A stretch of 5,336 nt of DNA from an uncultured Bacilli bacterium. Its GTDB lineage: Bacteria > Bacillota_I > Bacilli_A > RF39 > UBA660. Shown one piece after another: positions 1-5,336 of the stretch. The notes beneath the pieces were generated by a model. It saw nothing but the letters and a program-made list of their open reading frames with translations. It did no database searches and was not told the origin of the DNA. The position numbers were made by a program, and so were the translations under genes. How positions within the stretch are numbered: position 1 is the first letter of the stretch; each line of letters starts with the position of its first letter. The stretch lies in NCBI GenBank assembly GCA_944333305.1, contig CALVKV010000089.1, positions 1 to 5,336 on the forward strand. Direction: 5' to 3'.

Positions 1-404
1 ATATATTTTTGTTCAATTAAATTAGTTGAGATATATTTTCTCATCGCTACAAAAGCATCCATTATTCTGATACTTACATTTATAGCAACTAATGTATTTA
101 TAATTGCAGATAGCATTGCTATCCCTTGTTCTGTAAACACATAAGGAGCTCTTCTAAGGCCCATTTTATCAGAATTGGAAATCACAATTTGTGATTTCCA
201 ATTTGCAAACTCAAATTCTGTCATTTGAAAGCAAAAATTTTCAGGAAATCTGTCTTTATTTCTTTTAACCTTTTGAATAATTACTCTTGTTTCAGTATGA
301 TAAAACCTAGCCAAATCTCTATCTAACATCACTTGTTTGCCTCTAACCTCATATATCATATTTTCTATTTTTATATCTTCTTTATTTATTAAATCGTTAA
401 TAAT
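1..404 (-). CDS. ORF6N-domain protein, N-terminal part (runs off the left edge)
   Basis: The reading frame is open from a stop at 408-410 to the window edge, giving about 134 codons of an incomplete protein. The translation carries the ORF6N hallmarks in order: IENMIYEVRGKQVMLDRDLA, then VKRNKDRFPENFCFQMTEFE, KSQIVISN, and RRAPYVFTEQGIAMLSA followed by a helix ending near IMDAFVAMRKYIS. ORF6N is a probable DNA-binding domain found mainly in phage and mobile-element proteins, often as the N-terminal half of antirepressor-like proteins. The C-terminal domain, which would tell the subtype, is outside the window. The first ATG is at 357-359, but it lies 51 nt from the Shine-Dalgarno and inside conserved sequence. 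I therefore place the start at an ATT near 404 (or 401), 6 or 9 nt after GGAGG. This could be true AUU initiation or a decayed ATG. The family call is confident; the start and intactness are not. It follows a terminator and has its own promoter, so it is a separate unit, plausibly acquired by transfer. Confidence 0.85.
   Translation of the reverse strand, partial: MINDLINKEDIKIENMIYEVRGKQVMLDRDLARFYHTETRVIIQKVKRNKDRFPENFCFQMTEFEFANWKSQIVISNSDKMGLRRAPYVFTEQGIAMLSAIINTLVAINVSIRIMDAFVAMRKYISTNLIEQKY
173..203. repeat. Perfect 31-nt palindrome inside the ORF6N gene
   Basis: Two 15-nt arms, AATTGGAAATCACAA and its exact reverse complement, flank a single central T. The palindrome covers the codons for the KSQIVISN segment of the ORF6N protein. 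No T-run follows on either strand, so it is not an intrinsic terminator. It could form an RNA hairpin, act as an operator for the protein itself, or simply reflect codon choice. Its function is unknown. Confidence 0.9.
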
Positions 405-410
405 AATTTA

Positions 411-418
411 CCTCCTTT
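411..418 (-). promoter_or_regulatory. Shine-Dalgarno of the ORF6N gene (AAAGGAGG)
   Basis: This is the strongest ribosome binding site in the window. An in-frame TAA (408-410) follows at once, then three consecutive ATT codons at 407, 404 and 401. The first ATG lies 51 nt further on. The site therefore argues that translation starts, or once started, at one of the ATT codons. Confidence 0.75.
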
Positions 419-436
419 TATTAAATAATTGTTTTA

Positions 437-465
437 ACTCTAACATAAGTAAATAATTATTGCAA
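437..465 (-). promoter_or_regulatory. Candidate sigma-A promoter of the ORF6N gene
   Basis: Reading the minus strand, a TTGCAA -35 (460-465, 4 of 6 consensus) is followed after 17 nt by TAGAGT (437-442, 4 of 6). The -10 is preceded by TG one base upstream, giving an extended -10 of the form TGnTAGAGT. Transcription would begin near 430, giving a short leader that contains the Shine-Dalgarno at 411-418. This fits translation starting near 404. The match is moderate; the position after the upstream terminator supports it. Confidence 0.4.
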
Positions 466-523
466 AAAGAGGAGTTTGTAAATTTGAAAAATATTTTTAC
501 TTAATTTTGTAAATTCAACCCTT

Positions 524-559
524 GAAAATAAAAAATTGACTCTAAAATTAGAGCCAATT
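524..559 (-). terminator. Intrinsic terminator of the RNase J2-like gene
   Basis: On the minus strand, starting 16 nt after the stop codon, AATTGGCTCT (550-559) pairs with AGAGTCAATT (534-543). This is a 10-bp stem with one G-U pair and a 6-nt AATTTT loop. A T-rich tract (TTTTTATTTT on the minus strand, 524-533) follows directly. It separates the ribonuclease gene from the ORF6N gene. Confidence 0.85.
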
Positions 560-575
560 TGTAAAATTTATACCT

Positions 576-2228
576 TTATACTTCTTGTATAACTGTTATA
601 ATCATTGGTTTTGTTTCCATAGTTTTATAAAAATATTTACCTAAAACATCTCTTACTTCGTTTTTAATTGTTGAATAGTCTACTCTCTTGCTTCCTTCAC
701 TAATATTTTTTTCAATTATTTCTAAAGACATATTTTTAATTTCATCTACTAGATCTAAATTATCTTTAACATAGATGAAGCCTCTTGTTAATACTTCTGG
801 TCCTGCTAATATTTTTTTAGTCTCTTTATCTAAAGTACAACTGATAATAACAATACCATTTTCGCCTAGCATCTCTCTATCTTTTAAGACTAAGTCACCT
901 ATATCGTCATTACTTTTACCATCTATTAGAATTTCATCTGTTCCTATATGTTCATTTGTAGGTACAAGATTACCTTTAATAAATAAAGTAACATCACCAT
1001 TTTGCTTTAAGATTATGTTATCTTTTGGTATTCCTAAGTTTTCAGCTACTTCAGCATTAGCATACTGATTTCTATATTCTCCTTTTACTGGAAAATAATA
1101 TTTAGGGTGCGTAATATTTATTAAAAGACTTAAATCTTCACGAGAAGCATGATGTAAAAGATGTTTTTTACTAGATAAACTTATCGCATTAACACCAAGC
1201 ATTGCTATTTCATCCATAACTGTAGCAAGACGCTTTTCTATTCCTTCATAAGCAGGTTCTGTTATGAAAATAGTATCATTAGTATTAAGTTTTATATATT
1301 TATCATAGCCTTTAATTACTCTTTCTAAGTTAGCGAAAGGTTTTTCTTTTTCATCAGATATTAATATTACGCTATCTTTATCATTTAAGTTTGATAAATC
1401 TCCTATTACTCTTTTATCAATAGTTAAATAATTATTTTTTATAGCATAATTAATAGTATTTTGTAAGGAATGTCCCATAATAACAATCTTTCTATGAGTC
1501 TTACTAACTTCATCAAATATTTCTTGAATTCTATAAAAATGAGCTGGAAAAACAGTTGCAATTATTCTTCCTTTATTCCTTGCTAAAACATTTCTAATAA
1601 AATCACTTACTCTATTATTAGGACTAGTATAGCCTTCACGTTCAGCATACATTGATTCTGCCAAAAGGCAAAGTACTCCTTGTTTACCAACGTAAGCAAG
1701 TTTACCTATATCTGTTTTATATAGGCCTGTTTCAGTATGATCAAAAGTAAAGTCTCCTGTATAAACTATTGCACCATCTTTAGTATATAAAACATAACAT
1801 AAAGCATCAGGTATGGAATGAGTCATAGAGATTGGAAAAATGCTTTCTTTACCAAATTCTATTTTATGATGGGGTTTAATCTCTATTAAGTGACTTTTTT
1901 TAATTTCAATATCTGTTAGGTCCTGTTTTAATATTTCTAAAGTTAGTTTAGCACCATATATATTAACTTCGGGAATTTGCTTTAAAATATCAGGAACTGC
2001 TCCCATATTTCCTTCATGACCATGACTTAAAAATATTCCTTTTATTCTCTTTCTATTTTTTATTAAATAATCAAAGTTAGGAATAATATAATCTATTCCA
2101 AGATTTTTTTCATTATCAAATTTGCTTCCGGCATCAAATACATATATATTTTTATCAACTTCTACAACATACATGTTTTTACCGTTTTCATTTAGTCCAC
2201 CTAGACTAAATATTTTAATTTTACTCAT
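576..2228 (-). CDS. rnjB: RNase J2-like ribonuclease (beta-CASP metallo-beta-lactamase) with degenerate active site
   Basis: RNase J enzymes act in the cytoplasm as 5'-3' exonucleases and endonucleases in mRNA decay and RNA maturation. In Bacillota, the weakly active J2 forms a complex with J1. This protein has 550 residues, close to the 555 of Bacillus J1 and J2. Order: beta-lactamase core (SLGGLNENGKNMYVVE, 8-23), TGDF at 157-160, a beta-CASP insert at about 220-350, the return strand PVKGEYR at 380-386, and a C-terminal domain (GPEVLTRGFIYV, ending KPMIITVIQEV). H69, H71, H137 and D159, the Zn1-side ligands, are present. HxHxDH reads HGHEGN (G73, N74), and the His of PVHGEYR is K382, so the second metal site is lost. 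Bacillus J2 is, from memory, degenerate at the same positions, which is why rnjB is preferred to rnjA. The start is at MSKIKIF because AAAGGAG lies 5 nt upstream; a longer start at 2258 would lie at or before the predicted transcript start. Catalytic activity is probably weak or absent. Confidence 0.9.
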   Translation of the reverse strand: MSKIKIFSLGGLNENGKNMYVVEVDKNIYVFDAGSKFDNEKNLGIDYIIPNFDYLIKNRKRIKGIFLSHGHEGNMGAVPDILKQIPEVNIYGAKLTLEILKQDLTDIEIKKSHLIEIKPHHKIEFGKESIFPISMTHSIPDALCYVLYTKDGAIVYTGDFTFDHTETGLYKTDIGKLAYVGKQGVLCLLAESMYAEREGYTSPNNRVSDFIRNVLARNKGRIIATVFPAHFYRIQEIFDEVSKTHRKIVIMGHSLQNTINYAIKNNYLTIDKRVIGDLSNLNDKDSVILISDEKEKPFANLERVIKGYDKYIKLNTNDTIFITEPAYEGIEKRLATVMDEIAMLGVNAISLSSKKHLLHHASREDLSLLINITHPKYYFPVKGEYRNQYANAEVAENLGIPKDNIILKQNGDVTLFIKGNLVPTNEHIGTDEILIDGKSNDDIGDLVLKDREMLGENGIVIISCTLDKETKKILAGPEVLTRGFIYVKDNLDLVDEIKNMSLEIIEKNISEGSKRVDYSTIKNEVRDVLGKYFYKTMETKPMIITVIQEV

Positions 2229-2233
2229 AAATT

Positions 2234-2240
2234 CTCCTTT
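2234..2240 (-). promoter_or_regulatory. Shine-Dalgarno fixing the rnjB start (AAAGGAG)
   Basis: AAAGGAG ends 5 nt before the ATG at 2226-2228. It rules in favour of the MSKIKIF start over an in-frame ATG 30 nt upstream that has no comparable site. Confidence 0.8.
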
Positions 2241-2268
2241 CTTTAAATATAGAAACAAAACTTTACTA

Positions 2269-2297
2269 ATTATACACTATTTTTCTTATCTTTTCAA
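2269..2297 (-). promoter_or_regulatory. Sigma-A promoter of the RNase J2-like gene
   Basis: On the minus strand TTGAAA (2292-2297, 5 of 6) is separated by exactly 17 nt from a perfect TATAAT (2269-2274). The -35 is made from Leu-Lys codons at the very end of the preceding gene. Transcription should start near 2262, giving a leader of about 33 nt. With no terminator between the two genes, rnjB probably receives both readthrough and its own transcripts. Confidence 0.8.
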
Positions 2298-2756
2298 ATT
2301 AAATATTTTAATTAATAAATTATTGTTTTCTTTTATTTCTTCAGCAATACTTAAAGATTCTATTTTATTATCTACTAAGTACTTTACATGATAATTTTCT
2401 TGTTTATAAAGTCTATAATTTCCGAGCAAACTAAGGTATTTATCATGAGCAATATATAAATTACCTATTAAAAGAGAACTACTGTAGTTGCTGCCTAAAT
2501 TAGTAGCATCTTCTTCTTCATAACCTTGTTCAGTAGATGTAGCAAGCAAGCTTAAAGATTCTTTAGCTATATTAGAGCTATCAATTAAAAGGCTTAGTCT
2601 TTCACTTATTTCAGGATCATTTATTAATGTTCCATTACTTAGCGTAGTCTCTATAATAAACTTAACTATTTTTTCTCTATTTTCATAGTCTTCTTGCTCT
2701 AAACTTAAAAGAGATTTTATTAGATTGTTATATATTTTTAATTCCCTAGTATTCAT
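2286..2756 (-). CDS. Hypothetical protein, 156 residues, between rnc and rnjB
   Basis: I do not recognise this protein. It appears almost entirely alpha-helical and soluble, with no signal peptide or membrane segment, and it contains no Cys or Trp. Leu/Ser-rich amphipathic stretches recur (KSLLSLEQ near 14-21, ERLSLLIDSS at 52-61, KESLSLLATS at 65-74, KYLSLLGNYR at 106-115). An acidic EEED lies at 80-83, with a low-complexity loop around NYSSSLL (90-96). The tail is basic (FNLKR). It starts 2 nt after the rnc stop with only a weak Shine-Dalgarno (TAGAG), which suggests translation coupled to rnc. No alternative start is obvious. Its codon use and AT richness resemble the neighbours, so it looks native. 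Position between two ribonuclease genes hints at an RNA-metabolism role, but this is inference only. Confidence 0.8.
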   Translation of the reverse strand: MNTRELKIYNNLIKSLLSLEQEDYENREKIVKFIIETTLSNGTLINDPEISERLSLLIDSSNIAKESLSLLATSTEQGYEEEDATNLGSNYSSSLLIGNLYIAHDKYLSLLGNYRLYKQENYHVKYLVDNKIESLSIAEEIKENNNLLIKIFNLKR

Positions 2757-2758
2757 AA

Positions 2759-3424
2759 TTATATAGCAAGTTTCTCTAAAGCATTTTTAGCAGCTAACTG
2801 TTCAGCTTCTTTCTTACTGCTTCCTACTCCTTCTCCATAAATAATACCATCTACTCTAACTTGCATTTTAAATTTTTTATCGTGAGGTGGACCTTGTTCC
2901 TCTATAAGTTCATAATATAGACTTTTTTTAGTAGTTTGAACTGCTTCCTGCAAAGCAGATTTATAATCCGAAAAGAATGTTATATCAGGATTAGTAACAT
3001 AGGGAACGATAATATTTAAAATAACTTTTCTTACAGTAGTGTATCCAAGATCTAGATAAATAGCTCCCATTAGGGATTCAAAGATATCAGCGACAATTGC
3101 TTTCTTTAATTTACCTCCATTTAATTCCTCTCCATGACCTACTTTAATATATTTATTTAAACCTAAATCTAAAGAATATTCATATAAAGCATTTTCACAA
3201 ACATAACTAGCTCTTACTTTAGTCATTTCACCTTCGTTTTCATTATGATTACGATAAAGATAATCGGCCATAACAAGATCTAAAACAGCATCTCCTAAAA
3301 ATTCTAAGCGTTCATAATCTTTTTTAGCTTTATGTTCATTGGCATAAGATGAATGAGAAAATGCTATTTCATATAGTCTCATGTCTTTAGGCATTATATT
3401 TAATTTTTTAAATAACTCATCCAT
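2759..3424 (-). CDS. rnc: Ribonuclease III
   Basis: RNase III is the cytoplasmic endonuclease that cleaves double-stranded RNA, processing the rRNA precursor and structured mRNAs. The 221 residues are a normal length. The catalytic domain (about 1-145) holds the signature ERLEFLGDAVLDLV (38-51) and the second motif VADIFESLMGAIYLD (111-125). The metal-binding residues E41, D45, D113 and E116 are all present. A double-stranded RNA-binding domain follows (about 153-220), opening with DYKSALQEAVQ and closing with GSSKKEAEQLAAKNALEKL. The ATG overlaps the last codons of the upstream gene by 8 nt (ATGGATGA), and a Shine-Dalgarno (GGAAGGAAG, 3434-3442) lies inside that gene. The two are therefore probably translationally coupled. 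The common Bacillota neighbours acpP, smc and ftsY are not present in this window. The protein looks intact and active. Confidence 0.97.
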   Translation of the reverse strand: MDELFKKLNIMPKDMRLYEIAFSHSSYANEHKAKKDYERLEFLGDAVLDLVMADYLYRNHNENEGEMTKVRASYVCENALYEYSLDLGLNKYIKVGHGEELNGGKLKKAIVADIFESLMGAIYLDLGYTTVRKVILNIIVPYVTNPDITFFSDYKSALQEAVQTTKKSLYYELIEEQGPPHDKKFKMQVRVDGIIYGEGVGSSKKEAEQLAAKNALEKLAI

Positions 3425-3776
3425 TAAGTAACACTTCCTTCCATAAATCTTCTTTGAAGCCAGTCAAAGCTATATCTTCTCCAACTAAAACTGGTCTTTT
3501 AACAAGCATACCATTAGTTGATAACAATTCTAATTTTTCATCAAGAGTCATATTAGGAAGTTTGTCCTTTAAGTGTAACTCTTTATATAAATTACCACTA
3601 GTATTAAAGAAGCTTTTTACATCTTTACCACTAAGTTTAAGAAATTTTTCTAATTCTTCTTTACTAGGATTATCTGTTACGATATTTCTATCTTCATATT
3701 TAATATTATTATCATCTAAAAATTTTTTTGCTTTTTTACAAGTACTACATTTAGGGTATTCTATAAATAAATACAT
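3417..3776 (-). CDS. Spx/ArsC-family thioredoxin-fold protein (arsenate reductase-like)
   Basis: This 119-residue protein belongs to the ArsC/Spx/YffB superfamily. The N-terminus MYLFIEYPKCSTCKKAKKFL carries a CxxC redox pair at C10 and C13. FFNTSGNLYKEL follows at 56-67, then the KRPVLVGED segment (93-101) with the conserved Arg-Pro, and GFKEDLW near the end. Members include glutaredoxin-linked arsenate reductases and the redox regulator Spx, which binds the RNA polymerase alpha subunit. The Arg-Pro segment and short tail favour a YffB/ArsC-like protein over true Spx, but substrate and partner cannot be told from sequence. I start at 3776, where AAAGAAGG precedes the ATG by 6 nt; a frame open to 3860 would lie mostly upstream of the predicted transcript start. 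It is the first gene of the unit with rnc, and its TGA stop lies inside the rnc start region. Confidence 0.9.
   Translation of the reverse strand: MYLFIEYPKCSTCKKAKKFLDDNNIKYEDRNIVTDNPSKEELEKFLKLSGKDVKSFFNTSGNLYKELHLKDKLPNMTLDEKLELLSTNGMLVKRPVLVGEDIALTGFKEDLWKEVLLNG
3434..3442 (-). promoter_or_regulatory. Shine-Dalgarno of rnc inside the upstream gene
   Basis: GGAAGGAAG lies 9 nt before the rnc ATG and within the last codons of the Spx/ArsC-like gene. It supports the 8-nt overlapping start over any internal ATG. Confidence 0.6.
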
Positions 3777-3782
3777 ACTGAG

Positions 3783-3790
3783 CCTTCTTT
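3783..3790 (-). promoter_or_regulatory. Shine-Dalgarno fixing the Spx/ArsC-like start (AAAGAAGG)
   Basis: AAAGAAGG ends 6 nt before the ATG at 3774-3776. An earlier in-frame ATG at 3792-3794 would fall at or near the predicted transcript start and lacks such a site. Confidence 0.7.
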
Positions 3791-3798
3791 CCATACTT

Positions 3799-3804
3799 AT
3801 TATA
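3799..3804 (-). promoter_or_regulatory. Candidate -10 box for the Spx/ArsC-like-rnc operon
   Basis: A perfect TATAAT lies on the minus strand, with transcription expected near 3792 and a leader of only about 15 nt. The expected -35 position falls in the T-rich tail of the preceding terminator (TTTTCT at 17 nt spacing) and is a poor match. The promoter may therefore be weak or need an activator. Confidence 0.5.
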
Positions 3805-3817
3805 CTAGAAATTAAGC

Positions 3818-3856
3818 AAAAAGAAAAGCAGTGATTAACTATATAAGAATCACTAC
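3818..3856 (-). terminator. Intrinsic terminator of the ABC transporter operon
   Basis: On the minus strand GTAGTGATT (3848-3856) pairs with AATCACTGC (3828-3836). This is a 9-bp stem with one U-G pair and an 11-nt loop, followed by TTTTCTTTTT. The first bases of the stem contain the permease TAG stop codon and an adjacent in-frame TGA, so the gene ends in a tandem stop within the hairpin. Confidence 0.8.
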
Positions 3857-4644
3857 TCAAGGTTAAGTTTATTTTTAAGAATGTAATTAGTTATAGGAGT
3901 AATTATCGCTGTAATAATAATTACAAGTCCTATTAATATACCAAATAAAATATTAACAGATGATATGACTCCTATTTCATTATCTAAGCTATTTACAAAA
4001 TCAGGGCTAATCATTCCAATAAAAGTAAGAGAGAATGTAAAGTACATTTCATAGATGATATAAAGAATGATGTAAGCAATAAAACTATAACCTAATTTAT
4101 TAGTATTTTTTAACTGTCCTAAAGCTATAGATAAATAGCAAACGGCAAGACCTGATATATATGCTACTATCATAAGAACAGTCATAAGTATTAACATCAC
4201 TACTGCATCACTTGGAATATCTCTAAAGATGTTAGCAATTCCATTAGCAAAACTTGTCCATTCTCCATTACCAATTACTAGTATTAAAATAGATATAAAC
4301 ATAACGACTATACTTGATAACATCGTAACAACACCAGTTATAAATTTAGATGTTATAATAGTACTTTTCTTAACAGGTAATGTATTAATTAAATAACCCC
4401 TTTCCGTTGCAAAATCCAAATAAAAATCTCTAATACTTAGGAAAAATGTTCCTACTAACAATACCATTAATATTACAACATAACTTAATATCATAAGAGC
4501 ATTTAAAGTTGAAAACAAATTAGAAGTATCACTTAAATTATTAAATATAACAGTTAATATGGTTATAACTAAAGTAATTAAGTATATTGGTAGTAAAGTT
4601 TTATAGAGATTTTTAAAATCATATTTTAATAGTTTATTTAACAT
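3853..4644 (-). CDS. ABC-2-type transporter permease
   Basis: This 263-residue integral membrane protein is the channel partner of the ATPase encoded just upstream. Six hydrophobic segments can be read at about 16-35, 48-71, 101-125, 147-175, 184-212 and 226-250. They are preceded by a short amphipathic start (MLNKLLKYDFKNLYK), typical of ABC-2 exporters that pair with YtrB-like ATPases. A conserved-looking cytoplasmic loop, RDFYLDFATERGYLINTLPV (72-91), probably contacts the ATPase. No extracellular substrate domain is present, and the substrate is unknown; peptide antibiotics or lipid-linked compounds are common for the group. The start overlaps the ATPase stop by 7 nt (ATGTTAA). GGGAGGA (4651-4657) is 6 nt upstream, so translation is coupled and the two subunits are made together. 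Confidence 0.9.
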   Translation of the reverse strand: MLNKLLKYDFKNLYKTLLPIYLITLVITILTVIFNNLSDTSNLFSTLNALMILSYVVILMVLLVGTFFLSIRDFYLDFATERGYLINTLPVKKSTIITSKFITGVVTMLSSIVVMFISILILVIGNGEWTSFANGIANIFRDIPSDAVVMLILMTVLMIVAYISGLAVCYLSIALGQLKNTNKLGYSFIAYIILYIIYEMYFTFSLTFIGMISPDFVNSLDNEIGVISSVNILFGILIGLVIIITAIITPITNYILKNKLNLE

Positions 4645-5333
4645 TTAAATTCCTCCCTAAATAAATCATTAATAGACATATTAGTTTCTTTTCTAATCTC
4701 ATCTGTACTACCACTTCTTACCACTTTACCATTCTTTAAGAATATTACTTCATCTAATACTTTTTCTAAGTCACTAATTAAATGGGTTGAAATAAGTAGT
4801 GAAGCATCATTACTAAAATTAGTTAATATTGTATTAATGATATAATCTCTTGCCGCTGGATCAATTCCCCCAATTGGTTCATCTAAAATATAAAGTTTTG
4901 CTTTTCTACTCATAACAAGGATTAGTTGAACTTTTTCTTTAGTACCTTTAGACATTGTCTTTAATTTTTGATTCAAATCAAGATCTAACTTACCTATTAA
5001 CTCTTTCGCTTTATCTATTCTAAAATCTTCATAAAAGTCTTTAAAATAATTAAGCAACTCTAAGACTGTCATATTATTATTTAGATAGTTTTTATCAGGT
5101 AAGTAAGAGATTAACTTTTTAGTTTCAACTCCAAGATCTAGTCCTTCTACTTTAATAGTCCCAGAGTCTTCTTTTAATAAATCATTTATTAATTTAATAA
5201 GGGTTGTCTTACCACTACCATTAGGCCCTAAAAGTCCCACGATTTTACCTTTAGGAATGCTAAAAGTAACATCATCTAAGACTTTGTTATTACCATAACT
5301 TTTAGTTATATGACTAACTTCTAATAAAGCCAT
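4638..5333 (-). CDS. ABC transporter ATP-binding protein, YtrB-like
   Basis: This cytoplasmic ATPase of 231 residues powers the exporter formed with the adjacent permease. Walker A is GPNGSGKTT (36-44), Walker B is LYILDEP (147-153) with catalytic E152, the D-loop is GGIDPAARD (155-163), and the switch histidine is H184 in STHL. The Q-loop position reads YLPDKNYL with D80 in place of Gln. The signature motif is MSKGTKEK (127-134) rather than LSGGQ. Both are usual, from family knowledge, in the YtrB-like group paired with short ABC-2 permeases, so the protein should be active. The start MALLEVSHITKSYG fits the family, but only 3 nt lie upstream in the window, so the Shine-Dalgarno, promoter and any GntR-type regulator often found beside such pairs cannot be seen. 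Confidence 0.93.
   Translation of the reverse strand: MALLEVSHITKSYGNNKVLDDVTFSIPKGKIVGLLGPNGSGKTTLIKLINDLLKEDSGTIKVEGLDLGVETKKLISYLPDKNYLNNNMTVLELLNYFKDFYEDFRIDKAKELIGKLDLDLNQKLKTMSKGTKEKVQLILVMSRKAKLYILDEPIGGIDPAARDYIINTILTNFSNDASLLISTHLISDLEKVLDEVIFLKNGKVVRSGSTDEIRKETNMSINDLFREEFKC
4651..4657 (-). promoter_or_regulatory. Shine-Dalgarno of the permease (GGGAGGA)
   Basis: This site lies inside the last codons of the ATPase gene, 6 nt before the permease ATG. It supports the overlapping start. Confidence 0.75.
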
Positions 5334-5336
5334 TAA

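Noticed and set aside
173..203. Palindrome as an intrinsic terminator
   Set aside because: Neither strand has a T-run after the stem, and it lies in the middle of a continuous reading frame.
775..1068. Plus-strand open frame inside the RNase J2-like gene
   Set aside because: It lies wholly antisense to a well-supported gene, has no Shine-Dalgarno, and its translation resembles no family.
2122..2391. Plus-strand open frame crossing the rnjB start and promoter
   Set aside because: It runs antisense to two genes and a strong promoter. The hydrophobic translation follows from AT-rich reverse complement sequence.
3454..3834. Plus-strand open frame over the Spx/ArsC-like gene
   Set aside because: It is antisense to a recognised gene, with no ribosome binding site or family resemblance.
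3777..3860. A 28-residue N-terminal extension of the Spx/ArsC-like protein
   Set aside because: The added residues match nothing in the family, overlap the terminator and the -10 box, and would mostly lie upstream of the transcript start. The family N-terminus begins at 3776.
4638..5333. Non-standard Q-loop and signature motif as signs of an inactive ATPase
   Set aside because: Walker A, Walker B with the catalytic Glu, D-loop and switch His are intact, and the Asp and MSKG variants are usual for YtrB-like ATPases.
1..5336. Mycoplasma-type code with TGA read as Trp, suggested by the AT richness
   Set aside because: TGG is used for Trp (in the ORF6N and Spx/ArsC-like proteins), no gene has an internal TGA, and TGA serves as the stop of the Spx/ArsC-like gene.
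1..5336. CRISPR array, tRNA, rRNA, insertion sequence or defence system
   Set aside because: No regularly spaced repeats, cloverleaf-like or rRNA-like sequence, transposase or known defence gene was seen on either strand.

Overview
The window is a strongly AT-rich stretch in which every recognisable gene lies on the minus strand, so transcription runs from the right edge to the left. Purine-rich Shine-Dalgarno sites, sigma-A-type promoters, an RNase J2-type protein, a Spx/ArsC-like thioredoxin-fold protein and a YtrB-like ABC ATPase point to a low-GC Gram-positive lineage (Bacillota, possibly an uncultured Bacilli or Mycoplasmatota-related gut clade). The genetic code looks standard: one gene ends in TGA and tryptophan is written TGG. 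The species cannot be named from this sequence.

Right block (about 3818-5333): an ABC-2-type exporter pair, an ATPase followed by a six-helix permease, overlapping by 7 nt and ending in a clear intrinsic terminator. Any promoter or regulator for this pair lies beyond the right edge.

Middle block (about 2286-3804): a new promoter starts a Spx/ArsC-family gene, rnc (RNase III, overlapping the previous gene by 8 nt) and a 156-residue all-helical protein of unknown function 2 nt downstream. There is no terminator after this protein. Instead a near-consensus promoter (TTGAAA, 17 nt, TATAAT) sits across its last codons and drives the next gene.

Left-middle (576-2228): a 550-residue RNase J whose active site is degenerate in the same pattern as Bacillus RNase J2. 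The Zn1-side ligands are kept, while the Asp-His pair of HxHxDH and the His of PVHGEYR are replaced. It ends in an intrinsic terminator. Together with rnc this makes an RNA-processing cluster, with an unknown protein between two ribonuclease genes.

Left edge (1-about 404): the N-terminal part of an ORF6N-domain protein, a family associated with phages and mobile elements, cut by the window edge. Its promoter and Shine-Dalgarno are visible, but no ATG, GTG or TTG lies at the right distance. The best-placed codons are ATT, and family homology extends upstream of the first ATG. The gene also carries a perfect 31-nt palindrome. The unexplained items most worth checking are the ATT start, the palindrome, the unknown protein between the RNase genes and the unusually diverged RNase J2.
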